DNA of 64,000 nucleotides from Pythium myriotylum (Eukaryota; Oomycota; Peronosporomycetes; Pythiales; Pythiaceae): assembly GCA_023091665.1 (NCBI GenBank), contig JALJCQ010000022.1:372001-436000 (forward strand), given 5' to 3'. Both the position numbers and the translations under genes were made by a program. The notes beneath the pieces were generated by a model that made no database searches, had not been told where the DNA came from, and worked only from the letters and a program-made list of their open reading frames with translations. Each line of letters starts with the position of its first letter. Within the stretch, counting starts at the first letter, position 1. Positions 54,912 through 64,000 of the stretch are shown one piece after another.

Positions 54912-57900
54912 CTACGAGACTGACGGTCGGCCCACAAAGCTGAAGCCGTCGAAGTCGTTGTTGATGGGGCGGTTCGATCCGATCACGCTGCCTTGGCGGT
55001 CGCGGTTTGTGATTTCTGGGTTGTTGAGTCGTGGTGCGTAGTGTGTGTCAAGTTTTCCGACGCCAGGGTTGAACGGCGGTTCCACCTTCTTCTCAAGCAG
55101 GTCATGCCAATCAATCGAATCGAAGAATGGGTGAGTTAGCACTTCGTCGGCACCTCGCGGGCCACTGCCGAGTCGCTGAGTTGGGTCGCGTGTGAGAAGC
55201 TGACGAGAAAAACAATGACGTTAGATCCAGTCATCAATCTGTGCGATTTCAAACATGTCCTTACCCCTCGGATCAAGTTGACCGCTGAGTCCGAAAACTC
55301 GTGCGTAAAGCGAACGTACTCTTGCTTCAAAATCATCTGGAACATGATATCGCGGTTGCGATGGTAATGAGGTGGCTTGCCACCAATCATCTCGAACAAC
55401 AAGACACCAAATGACCACCAGTCTGCCGCTTTACCGTAAGGCTGACCCTTAAGTAGCTCTGGCGCGATGTATGCAGCAGTGCCACAGAAGGTCTTCGCAC
55501 CCACTAGATCAGAGACACCAACCTTGGACAAGCCGAAATCAGTAATCCGGACGTGGCCTTCGTTGTCAAGCAGCACATTCTCCAGCTTGGCATCTCGATA
55601 AATGATGTTCAGGTTGTGCAAGTGTGCAATTGCCGCCGCCACCTCTGCTCCGTAGAATCGAGCCCACTCTTCCGGGAACTTTCGTCGTCGGCGAATATGA
55701 GCAGCAAGTGATCCACCACTCAAGTAGTCCATCACGAGGTACAGCTTAGACGCGTCCTGGAACGCATAGTGAAGACGAACCACGAAGGGATGACGAATTT
55801 CTGTGAGGATCTGACGTTCGGCCATCGTCGTATTGACAAGCCCGCTGGAAATGACGTGCTGTTTCTTCAACACCTTCATGGCGTAGCACTCTCCCTGATT
55901 TGGAGCTGTACGCTTCTTCGCTAGGAAGACTTTTCCGAATCCACCCTGGCCAACAACTTGCAGTAAGTCGAAGTTCGAGACAGTAATCTGGCTTGAACCA
56001 TTTGTTGGTGTGCGCCGGTTATCGGCTGGCGGGGTCTTTGGTTTCGGCACTGGCTTCGGAAGATAGTATTTTTGCTGTGGGGGGATGCGAGGGGTACCAT
56101 CATTTTCCACGGTATTGTTTGTTCCAGTGCCAGTAGAAACATCACTTGAAGGATCTTCGGCGTCAGCTTCGCCCAGAACCACGATATTGGAGTTGCGTCT
56201 TGCGCGACCTTGCGACGGGGTCGGCGCATGACGGCGTTTCCGCAATTCTGCGCGAACCCACTTGACCACTGCAGTCATTCCAGGCTTGTCCGGATTGGCA
56301 TTGATGAAGGCAAATGCGGGATCTTCAGCCTTTTCAAGCGTTGCTGGGAATGACTCGGGCTCCAAAGTGTTCGGCGGCATGTATCCCGTCGATAAACACA
56401 CACAACCGACTCGGGCCTGAGAATCCACAATCTGGCCGCCTTGTGACTCAACACTAGCCTCCCAGTTGATAGATCGAACACCAATCAGTTCGAGTACGCC
56501 GTGGGATTCGTTGTGATCGATCTCGTGCTTGGATTCAATGAACGCGATGCGATGAATCTTTGCCCGAGCGCTCTCTTCGTGGTTTTCAAGGATAGATTTC
56601 ACGAGGGCTCCACCACGTGCGAATGCGATGATGGATACTTGGCCCTTACACTTTGAAACGTATTGCTCCCACACGAACAACACGTGATCGCGCGGTGTAG
56701 AAGAGTTTGGGATCGGAACTGTGCGTTCGAATCCACCTGCTTCGTAAACCACAGCACTGTTCGAGTAAGGGTTACACAAGATGACCCCAAAGCCCTCATC
56801 TTGTGCTCGGCTTAAGTACTTCGCCATCGACCACTTGTGGTCAACCGATGTAGCCTGGTCTGTGGGGTCTTGTCGCCATAAGCCGAGAGGACCCGAGTCA
56901 GAGACAAACATGATCACTTTTGTGGCACTTGCATACGCCATTGAGCTGTACAGACGGCAGCGCACAATGGATTCTGCTGATGGAACAAAGAGTGGGGTGA
57001 AGTTGAGATCCCGCTCAATGAAGTGGTAGATGTCATTCTTCGCCGATCTGTCTGTGAGGGACAGACGCTGGGCGTTCGACTTGCGTTTGACGGGTTCATC
57101 ATACACAGCGATTCCTCGAGTGTCCAACTCCTCAAGCGACTCAGCTGAGCTCTTTCTTCGGGGTTTATCGTCAACTGGGGCAACATCATCTTCGTACTCC
57201 GTCTTTGACTCGTCCGCATAGGTGTTAGTTGGAGGTTTCGTCGGTAGCTTAGTTTGCTCAGTTTCTTCGTCACTGCTATCTTCCATCGCCAGCATTCCGA
57301 CGGTCTTACGCCTACCCATCCCACCCATGAGCACTCCCCGTTCATCAGCGAGAGGAGCAGGGGTCGGAACAACTGGTTTTGGCTCTGCTTTTTCTTCCTC
57401 ATCGGAATCACCACCAAAAGAGGTGAAACTAGACCTCTTCTCTTCTTCGTTTTCCACCACAGCGAAGTTTGGCGTAAGGCGCGTGTTACCCGACGCTGAG
57501 AGAAGCTGTCGCTGCGGTTTTGCTGAATTAGCTTGCGGTTTGGATGGATGAGACTCACGGGCTTTCGGCGCTGGAGGAGAAGGAGGTGCCGATACTGGCG
57601 AGGCCGTTTCATGGTCAGACTCGATCGGTGAAGGTGAATGTGGAGGGATGTGCACAGGGGGTGGTGGAGAGGCTCGTCTCTTCGGCGCAGCAACGGGAGA
57701 TTGCGGTTGGGCAACTGGCGACTCTGTCTTGGACTCGTCTTCGTCATCATCATCATCGACAAGCCCGACGATTTGACGTGGGTCAACATCATCTTCCTCG
57801 TCTCCATCCACAAGAGCAGGTGGAAGGTCCCTCATATCGGGGTCAGCACCACCTCGGGCTGTGGCAGTGTTTCGCGATGGGAAAGCCTCACCACCAATAT

Positions 57901-59611
57901 CAACACCCTCTGGTGTCTGCATTACAGCAAGGAGCAAGGTACGAGCACCCTCAGACAATGCCTCCAGTTCGTCGAAAGCGTTGTTCTCGTCATCCATGTC
58001 AGCATCCTCGTTGTCCATGCTGCCAGGAACTGTTCCTGCAGTTGTTCCTGTGTTGCGACCCAAGTTGTTGATGGATCCTCCATTTGCACGTTCGCCAACA
58101 CTTGTTCCACGCAAGTTAAGACCGCAAGCGCCGCAAAAGCGAGAACCAGTTAAAACTGCCGCACAGTTTGGACAGCGCTTTTTCTCGACTTCAGGCTCTT
58201 CAACAACGGAGGTGAGCTTGCGCAGCGCGTTCATCCACTTCGTCCGTTCCTTGTCGTTGTCGGCGTAAACGTAGTATGGGATCTGCTCACTCGTCATGAA
58301 CATGAAGCCAAAGGGCTCTCCGTCCCACCTCTGAACATCCTCGATAACGACTTCAGCCAGCGCCTTTCCCTTCGGACTATTCGCTGTATCGTAGTCGGTG
58401 TAGTATGCAACAGAGTTGCCACGCAGCACAAAATACCGTTTCTTCCAGCTTTTTCGCTTATGGCCTTGCTTCGTGAGGTAGCCCGAACACGCGATTGGCT
58501 CTGGGAGATTAGCCGTCGCCTTCTTCACACTCGAAAGCCACTTTTGTTGCTCACCCACAGAGTCAGCAATCGCGTAAAAGACATTTCCCGTAACAGTCTG
58601 AAACATGAGTCCGTGGCGTTCATTGTCCCATTGAGAGACAGACCGAATCTCGACATCCGCTATGGCCGACTGGTTATCGTGGTAGGCTTGCTGGTCCGCG
58701 TAGTGACGCAGAGATGTTCCATTCAAGACATAATACGCGTGGCGCTGGCTTGGGACGAGGTGACCACGACGAGTCAAGTATCCTTCACAGGAGACATCGT
58801 CCGGCACGTAGAACTCCTTGAGCGCACGCAACCACTTGGCGCGTTCAGCCTCCGAAGACGCGTACACGTAGTATGGAACCTGCTTGCTCGTGTAGAACAT
58901 GAAACCGTGTGCTTCACCGGACCATGGCGCGACCTTCTCGACCACGACACTACCGTAGCGCTTGGATTTCTCTTCACTCGCAAAGTACTCGAGCACGTTG
59001 CCGCGAAGCACAAAGTACCGCATCTTCCAGTTCGTGAACACGTGGCCTCGCTTGGTGAGGAAACCCTCGTAGAGGATCTCGCCTTGGGGGCTGTCCGAGG
59101 CCACCGGTGACTCCTTCTCGCGTGTGAGCACCGAAAGGATGCTCTTGCGCGTGCTCGTGCGGCGCGAGGCGAACGAGCCGCGTTGCGAGTTGGGGCCAAG
59201 CGAGTAGCCGTGGTACGGCGGCTGGTTGGACGAGTCGGACGTCTCATTGAGCGCCGCGAGACTCGGGTTCGACGACGCCCGCGGCATGCTCGCGGACGAC
59301 GGCCTCATCTCGCCGTACTGCTGGGTGTTCTGGGCACCGGCGATCTGCGGAGGATGCGCAGGTGGTGGAGGGGGCGGCGCACGACTGCCACTGCCGAAGA
59401 AGCTGTTGCGCCCCGAGCGAGCAGACGACCGCTCGGCTGCACTGGCGGTGGACGATCGCACGGCCGGCGGTGGGTACACGACTGGCGGTGCCGCTGGTAG
59501 GTACGCGTTGTCTGCGCCCGACGACGAGCGGCGCATCGACTCGCGGCGGTGCAGCGACGTCGGCGACGTCACGGGGATGTCGTCCAAGCCGTCGACAAAG
59601 TCGGCACTCAT
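54912..59611 (-). CDS. Triple-PH, zinc-ribbon, Arb2-like, AGC-type protein kinase
   Basis: Two exons (59611-55265 and 55199-54912, 65 bp intron) give 1,544 residues; ATG at 59611 ([11 protein letters not shown]). Order: Ser/Pro-rich tail (1-170); PH1 (about 175-268, [11 protein letters not shown]), PH2 (275-360, [10 protein letters not shown]) and PH3 (375-465, [10 protein letters not shown]), each with the terminal tryptophan; a four-cysteine zinc ribbon (CPNC...CGAC, about 475-500); acidic linker; an Arb2/FAM172-like alpha/beta domain (about 877-1105, with [12 protein letters not shown]); kinase (about 1209-1460) with [24 protein letters not shown] and T-loop TFCGT. The tail has the AGC hydrophobic motif FDGFSF. 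HRD-type Asp, Lys and Asn are intact though Leu is replaced by Ala. Likely a membrane-phosphoinositide-regulated kinase. Confidence 0.9.
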
Positions 59612-60538
59612 GGTCCTGCGATCCAGCAGCGAGACTGTGAGTCCACAAACGGCCACGCCAAAAGGCAGGGGGGGGGGGGAGAGAGAGCAGCAGCGGTCCG
59701 GAGACGCTACTACGCCATCGCAATTGCCACGCGGACGCACCTACGACTCGTGGCAGTCTCCATCGCCTTGACTCACTTCCTCGCGCTCGTTTGAGACGGG
59801 GAAACTCGCTCTGGAAGCCGGAACCGCGCGGCGCGACGAGGGCCTCGGGCGGCGAGAGGGTGCACGTATACAGATACAGATACAGAGGCGCTGCGGAGCG
59901 CTGGGGGCCTTCCGTTCACGCCGTGATGTGGCCGCGTCGCGGCGGTTCTCCTTCGGTTCCTCGTCGAAGACGCACGGATGATCCCCCCTCTTTGTGTGCA
60001 GTCGGAAACTTACGGAGACGAGGAAAATTTCGAGGGTAACTTTCAACCCAATGAAAAAATTGGGATCCCACGACATAGAAAATCCAGGGTTAACCTAGAC
60101 CGATGTGCACGGTACTCGCTTAATCCGGAAAAATAACCGACCCAGCGTTCCCTAGTCGCCCACGTCATCGACCCCAGGCGAGGCACCTGCGAGGTCCTGA
60201 CGTCAGCGCAGTTTCCGAGCGTCAAGTCGCCGCAGCGATCCCGACGCAGTAAACGAGCCACGAGGAAGAGAGAGAGCGAGCGAGCGAAAGAGAGCGCTGT
60301 TGTGGCGAGTGGCGGGCCCGCCAGCTGATCGATGTCGCACGCACGTCTCGGTCGTTCGGCGACTGGGGCCGGAAAGATTTCGAGGGCCGGGGGAAGCAAT
60401 CTCGGAGAGATTGTTATTTGCACGCCGTTAAATAAGGTTACAAACTACCTTCTGTTCTGACATGAAACTAGTCCCTATACCGGATACGCAAAGAAATGAT
60501 ATGGTACAATCTTCTGGGGGGGCGCGCGCTTCAACAGG
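59612..60538. other. Region between the kinase and the Cys-motif gene
   Basis: 927 bp. It includes the 5' region of the kinase (with a 12-G tract at 59668-59679 and GATACA triplet repeats near 59870), and 300 bp upstream of which nothing is recognised. A minus frame at 60043-60423 has no family features and is probably spurious. Confidence 0.4.
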
Positions 60539-61348
60539 TCAAGCCATCTTGCTCGCTTGAGAAGACGCGACGTTCGATTGGCCCTGGAGGTAGCCACCGG
60601 GCGGGAACGGCAGCATGGCCGAGTTGGGCGATCGGAACGCGTCGAGCTTGCCCGGGATCTGCTGCGTGAGGAAGCTGATGGGCGGCAAGCGTCCCGACGG
60701 CGTGCCGACGGCGGTTCCGTCCGGCGTCATCGGGTAATCGCTGCGGAGGCCGCCGTCGCTCGGCAATTCGCCGTGCGTCGCCATTCGCGTGAGGTTGCGC
60801 CTCCAGTGGATCGGAGAGGCGTGCGATGAGCCGGGCATCGCGTCGTCGCTTGGCGCGTGGATGTGGAGCATCGACATCCCTTCGCGAGGCTCGTGCAACG
60901 GTGCGGCGTGGAAGCTGTAGCGGTCGTCAGGGCTCGAGGCCGAGTGGAGGTGGAGGTGGCTGCCGCCGAGAGGCTGGCCGACGTCCATGGGCGAGGCCGG
61001 CGCGGAGCTCGCGTCACTGGCAAAGTCGGGCGAGAGCGTGGAGAGCGAGGTGCGGCGGTTCCCTCGGCGCGGCTCGGTCGAGAGCAGCGCGCCGAGCGAA
61101 CCGAGCTTGGCGTGCTTGGCGACGTTGACCATGCGGTGCTTGCGGTCACTCTTGCGCTGGTGCTCGTTCTGGCGCACGCGGTGGAAGTGGCAGAGCGTGT
61201 GGAGCTGTCCGTTGCGCTTGGTGGCGCGCCGGTTGGCGCACTTGCCCGACTTGTACTTGCAGAGCAGCGAGGGATCGCTGCGCGGCGACGCGAGCATGTT
61301 GAGACAGGCCGGCGCGCCGTCCTCCGAGGATGGATACATGGGCAGCAT
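60539..61348 (-). CDS. Oomycete-type protein with an orphan C-x-C-x-C-H motif
   Basis: 269 residues from ATG at 61348 (MLPMYPSSEDG); the frame opens at a TTG at 61378. The only conserved block is about residues 28-75: CKYKSGKCANRRATKRNGQL, then LCHFHR and NEHQRKSDRKHR. The spacing suggests a small zinc-binding unit (C...C...C..H) followed by a basic helix, possibly DNA or RNA binding. The rest is Ser/Pro/His-rich and disordered. I recall similar blocks from oomycete and diatom proteins but no named family. Confidence 0.75.
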   Translation of the reverse strand: MLPMYPSSEDGAPACLNMLASPRSDPSLLCKYKSGKCANRRATKRNGQLHTLCHFHRVRQNEHQRKSDRKHRMVNVAKHAKLGSLGALLSTEPRRGNRRTSLSTLSPDFASDASSAPASPMDVGQPLGGSHLHLHSASSPDDRYSFHAAPLHEPREGMSMLHIHAPSDDAMPGSSHASPIHWRRNLTRMATHGELPSDGGLRSDYPMTPDGTAVGTPSGRLPPISFLTQQIPGKLDAFRSPNSAMLPFPPGGYLQGQSNVASSQASKMA

Positions 61349-63019
61349 GAGTGCGGATGGGTGGCGGCTCGGAAGCAAATTGCTTTTTGGTGAGTGCCGT
61401 GGCGCGTCGCTTGGGGCCCGCGCGCCGACCGTGGAGCCGTTGTGCAGAGGACCGGATAAGATGGAGGCGGTGGATGGCGGCGAACCGGCAGAAGAAAAAC
61501 AGAAGGGGCCAGTGCGAGTGGCAAGCGCAGCATGGGACGGATGATCTCGCGGGCCGTCGAGAGACGCGGATCAGTCCAGACGAGCCCGCAGCTGCCGTGC
61601 CGCGTGAAGAGGCAGTCGGGATATGGTCGGCAAAGCATGGAAGGAAAGCAGCTGGGCAACTTTCCATGAAGGCGACCGGAAGCCGACGCGAACACGACCG
61701 TAACACCCGCGGAAGGGTTCGGCTTATTTTGTCCGGTACAGTACGACTTCACTGGATCTTGAAACGACACTTGGAGGGCGGACCATAGGAGGGTTTTCGT
61801 TGAACGGACATCGTGATGAGCTCCGGGTTCTTTTCCTTTGTGGTTCTGGTTGCATTTCTGCGGATCGGCAGCCGGCAGCCGCCGGGTCGCCATTGGCTCG
61901 AGCGAGAGGACGTGGCCACTTTCTCCTCCTTCTTCGCACGCACCCCCGTCGCGTCCAGTAATTTCGTTCATCAACAGCAACCCATGGTCTCATTCTCAGG
62001 TATGCTGATGAGAAAATCGAAGAAGAGCGAATCGCCAGTTCGGCGAGTCAGTCGAGGGGATCCTTCCGTGTCGCATATCGGCACGCCGAGACCTTAGTCT
62101 TCTCGCGGTTTCGTTCTCGCAGAAGGCGAAGAACCGACTATTAGTGGCCTCCAGCGGCCACGCCGTGGCCATTGGAGTCGCTAGCCGAGTGCTGGGATAC
62201 GCCGAGAACAATCTCGCTGTTCTGGAACCTCGGAGTGAGAAGCTGCTCAGCGGTGTCCGGGAATTGGCCATCCAGCAACCGACCGCAACTTGAAAGTTGC
62301 GTTTAGTCCCTTTAAAGGGACAGGCGGCGGCGGAATCGCTTGTTGTACATCCGGCAAACAATCAGACGCACCATGCTGCACGTACGCAGTTGCCCAGATA
62401 ACTTCTATAGGGTGCTTGACCAAGACGGCTGCTGGTGCATCGATCTCGAAGATCTCTCTTCCAGGACACTTCCCCCAAGTGTATAGGAGTAAAAGGAACT
62501 ACAGCACAAAGCCTCGTAACAAACGATTCTGAGACGGAATGCTGAACTTTGTCGAGCGTCGACTCGTGAGCGTTGCGATGGGTGACGGTGCGCTTGGAGA
62601 ACGGGCAGCGTCGAGATTTGGGATAGCGACTCGTCTATACACAAGCAGCACGTGTCGAGGAGTCAACAATCCCGGGACAGTTGGAGACAGTCGAGACTCC
62701 ATCTGGCACGCCAGCCAAGTTCATCGCTAAAGCAGTTTGTTCACGGCCTGGACAGAACCCGAGTTCCTCGGCAGAGTCGCAGTGCGTACTCGGCAGCCGG
62801 AACGGGTTTATCATCAGAGCCACTCGACTGTGATGCTACGTGAGGCAGATTCAATCGTCGCTAAATTTGGCTGGCGGAGATATGGTATCTTGGCAATGAA
62901 TGTGCCAGGAATAATGATAATCAAGGGCGTGGAGAGGAATCAAAGCCGATCGCTCCCAGCATTGGCACAATCTCGCTTCGATATTGTTGACTTCCGACTG
63001 CGTTCGGGAGCTCTGCGCA
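61349..63019. other. Region between the Cys-motif gene and the Na+/H+ exchanger
   Basis: About 1.67 kb. No complete gene is seen; frames on both strands are shadows or short. A possible exon lies at 62123-62293. Just around its stop are two hairpins, GCAACT TGAA AGTTGC (62285-62300) and the perfect palindrome GTCCCTTTAAAGGGAC (62306-62321). The last 300 bp form the exchanger's upstream region. Confidence 0.4.
62123..62293 (+). CDS. Possible last exon of an unidentified gene
   Basis: A 56-codon frame (KAKNRLLVASSGHAVAIGVA... then AVLEPRSEKLLSGV) with a coding-like composition ends at the TGA at 62291-62293. A run TTTCGTTCTCGCAG before it is a plausible splice acceptor. An upstream frame at 61813-62097 (hydrophobic start, MMSSGFFSFVVLVAF) could be an earlier exon, but I could not place a donor in the right phase. 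No family is recognised. Confidence 0.25.
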   Translation, partial: KAKNRLLVASSGHAVAIGVASRVLGYAENNLAVLEPRSEKLLSGVRELAIQQPTAT

Positions 63020-64000
63020 ATGGAGAACTTACCCCACGAGAATGATCTCGAGGTGCACTACTTCGGGTCTTCAACCATGCTGGAGCTCGCTTCCATGGCG
63101 ACGCTGTTCCTTTGCCTTCTTCTCGTGGCCATTCTCATCAGCAACAAGGTTGCTCACCACTGGCACTTACAGTGCCTCCCAGAAGCGGGCGCAGTGATTT
63201 TGATCGGCATTGTCGCGAGCATAGGATGTCGGTTCGCTTCGGGAGCTATCGCAACTTCTGTAAGTTATCCCACTTGCTGCCTCGAGTTACCTGAACTGAC
63301 GTTGTGTGGATGAGCAGCTCATGACGTTTGACTCCAATATCTTCTTCGTTGTGCTTCTCCCTCCGATAATCTTCAACTCGGGTAAACTGAGCCTATGAGC
63401 AATCCTTTCCCCACACACTCTGACGGCATCAAACAGGATACACACTCAAGCGCCGCTTCTTTTTCGAAAACATTCGTGGGATATTGTACTTCGCGATCTT
63501 CGGAACCCTCATATCGAATCTCGTGGTCGGGCTCGTCTTGTACGTCGTCGGGCAGTTGGGCTGGAGTCTGCGGCTATCAGCAGCGGAATGCCTCACCTTT
63601 GGAGCCCTCATCAGTGCAACGGTTTGCCCTTCGAATCCAAGTGTCAATCGCTTAGCTCACATACTTCATGAAATGCCAGGATCCTGTATCAACATTAGCC
63701 ATTTTCCAAGAGCTCCACGTCGATCCAACGCTTTTCTACCTCGTTTTTGGCGAAAGCGTTCTGAACGATGCTGTTGGAATTGTTCTCTTTGAAACGTTTG
63801 AGAAGTTCGTTGGCGTGAGCTTCACTGCATCGTCGATGATGCTCGCTCTCATTGACTTCGGATTGATCTTTATCGGCTCGACGCTTATCGGGATCCTGTT
63901 CGGACTTTTGTCGGCGCTGCTTTTCAAGCATTTCAGTTTCAAGGACTGCGTTCTCCACGAGGTCTGTTTTGCGACCGTATTCCTTACTCATTTCCGAACC
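63020..64000 (+). CDS. Na+/H+ exchanger (CPA1/NHE family), N-terminal part, four exons to right edge
   Basis: Exons 63020-63259, 63318-63381, 63437-63621 and 63680 to the edge join to 270 residues; introns are 58, 55 and 58 bp with GT...AG. The start ATG is at 63020 (MENLPHEND). Family hallmarks of NHE membrane domains appear in order: [19 protein letters not shown] (the amiloride-binding region and inverted hinge), [17 protein letters not shown], and [16 protein letters not shown], which contains the ND pair of the ion-binding site. The antiporter exchanges Na+ or K+ for H+, at the plasma membrane or an organelle, which cannot be told here. The C-terminal half is outside the window. Confidence 0.93.

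Noticed and set aside
1..64000. CRISPR arrays, bacterial operons, integron or phage content
   Set aside because: No regularly spaced repeats; introns, LTR and hAT elements and the gene families are eukaryotic.

Overview
The window looks like nuclear DNA of an oomycete, probably of the Pythium/Phytophthora kind. Genes are dense, on both strands, GC-rich, and intron-poor; the introns I could place are mostly 55-92 bp GT...AG. Gene content fits a filamentous stramenopile: full-length ABCC transporters, secreted Cu-only superoxide-dismutase-like proteins, PAN/apple-like secreted proteins, a FYVE-like/GAF protein, a PH-kinase fusion and a plant-type thermospermine synthase. The assignment rests on family knowledge and was not searched.

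Layout. 1-12.1 kb: two divergent ABCC genes; the right-hand one is split by a 6,370 bp Ty3/gypsy chromovirus (2794-9163) with near-identical LTRs and a 5 bp target duplication. 12.3-14.1 kb: a Helitron-like fragment with a Pif1-type helicase remnant, bracketed by 119 bp direct repeats that carry the start of the next gene. 14.1-20.4 kb: a giant Sfi1-type centrin-binding repeat protein. 20.4-24.4 kb: two tandem Cu-only SOD-like genes separated by a 30-G tract, then mitochondrial EF-Ts. 24.5-27.2 kb (minus): an ACL5-type aminopropyltransferase and a three-exon HPF1 homologue. 27.5-30.8 kb: two inverted PAN/apple-like genes with a hAT-type element (exact 8 bp target duplication) between them. 31.2-35.4 kb: WW/B-box protein, FYVE-like/GAF protein, and a cytochrome b5 domain protein ending in a CaaX box. 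35.7-39.5 kb: a third, intact ABCC gene. 39.6-43.1 kb: tandem TauE/SafE-type permeases. 43.4-49.4 kb: Mx-like dynamin and a large uncharacterised two-TM protein. 49.9-54.7 kb: third SOD-like gene, four-exon UCH deubiquitinase, secreted beta-helix protein. 54.9-59.6 kb: a triple-PH / zinc ribbon / Arb2-like / AGC kinase. 60.5-61.3 kb: an orphan Cys-motif protein. 63.0 kb to the edge: the first exons of a Na+/H+ exchanger.

Themes. Duplication and homogenisation recur: the three ABCC genes share near-identical nucleotide-binding-domain DNA in different pairs, and SOD-like, TauE and PAN genes are duplicated locally. Three classes of mobile element are present, and two of them interrupt reading frames. 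The most unusual gene is the kinase fusion; the clearest event is the recent disruption of an ABCC transporter by an LTR element.
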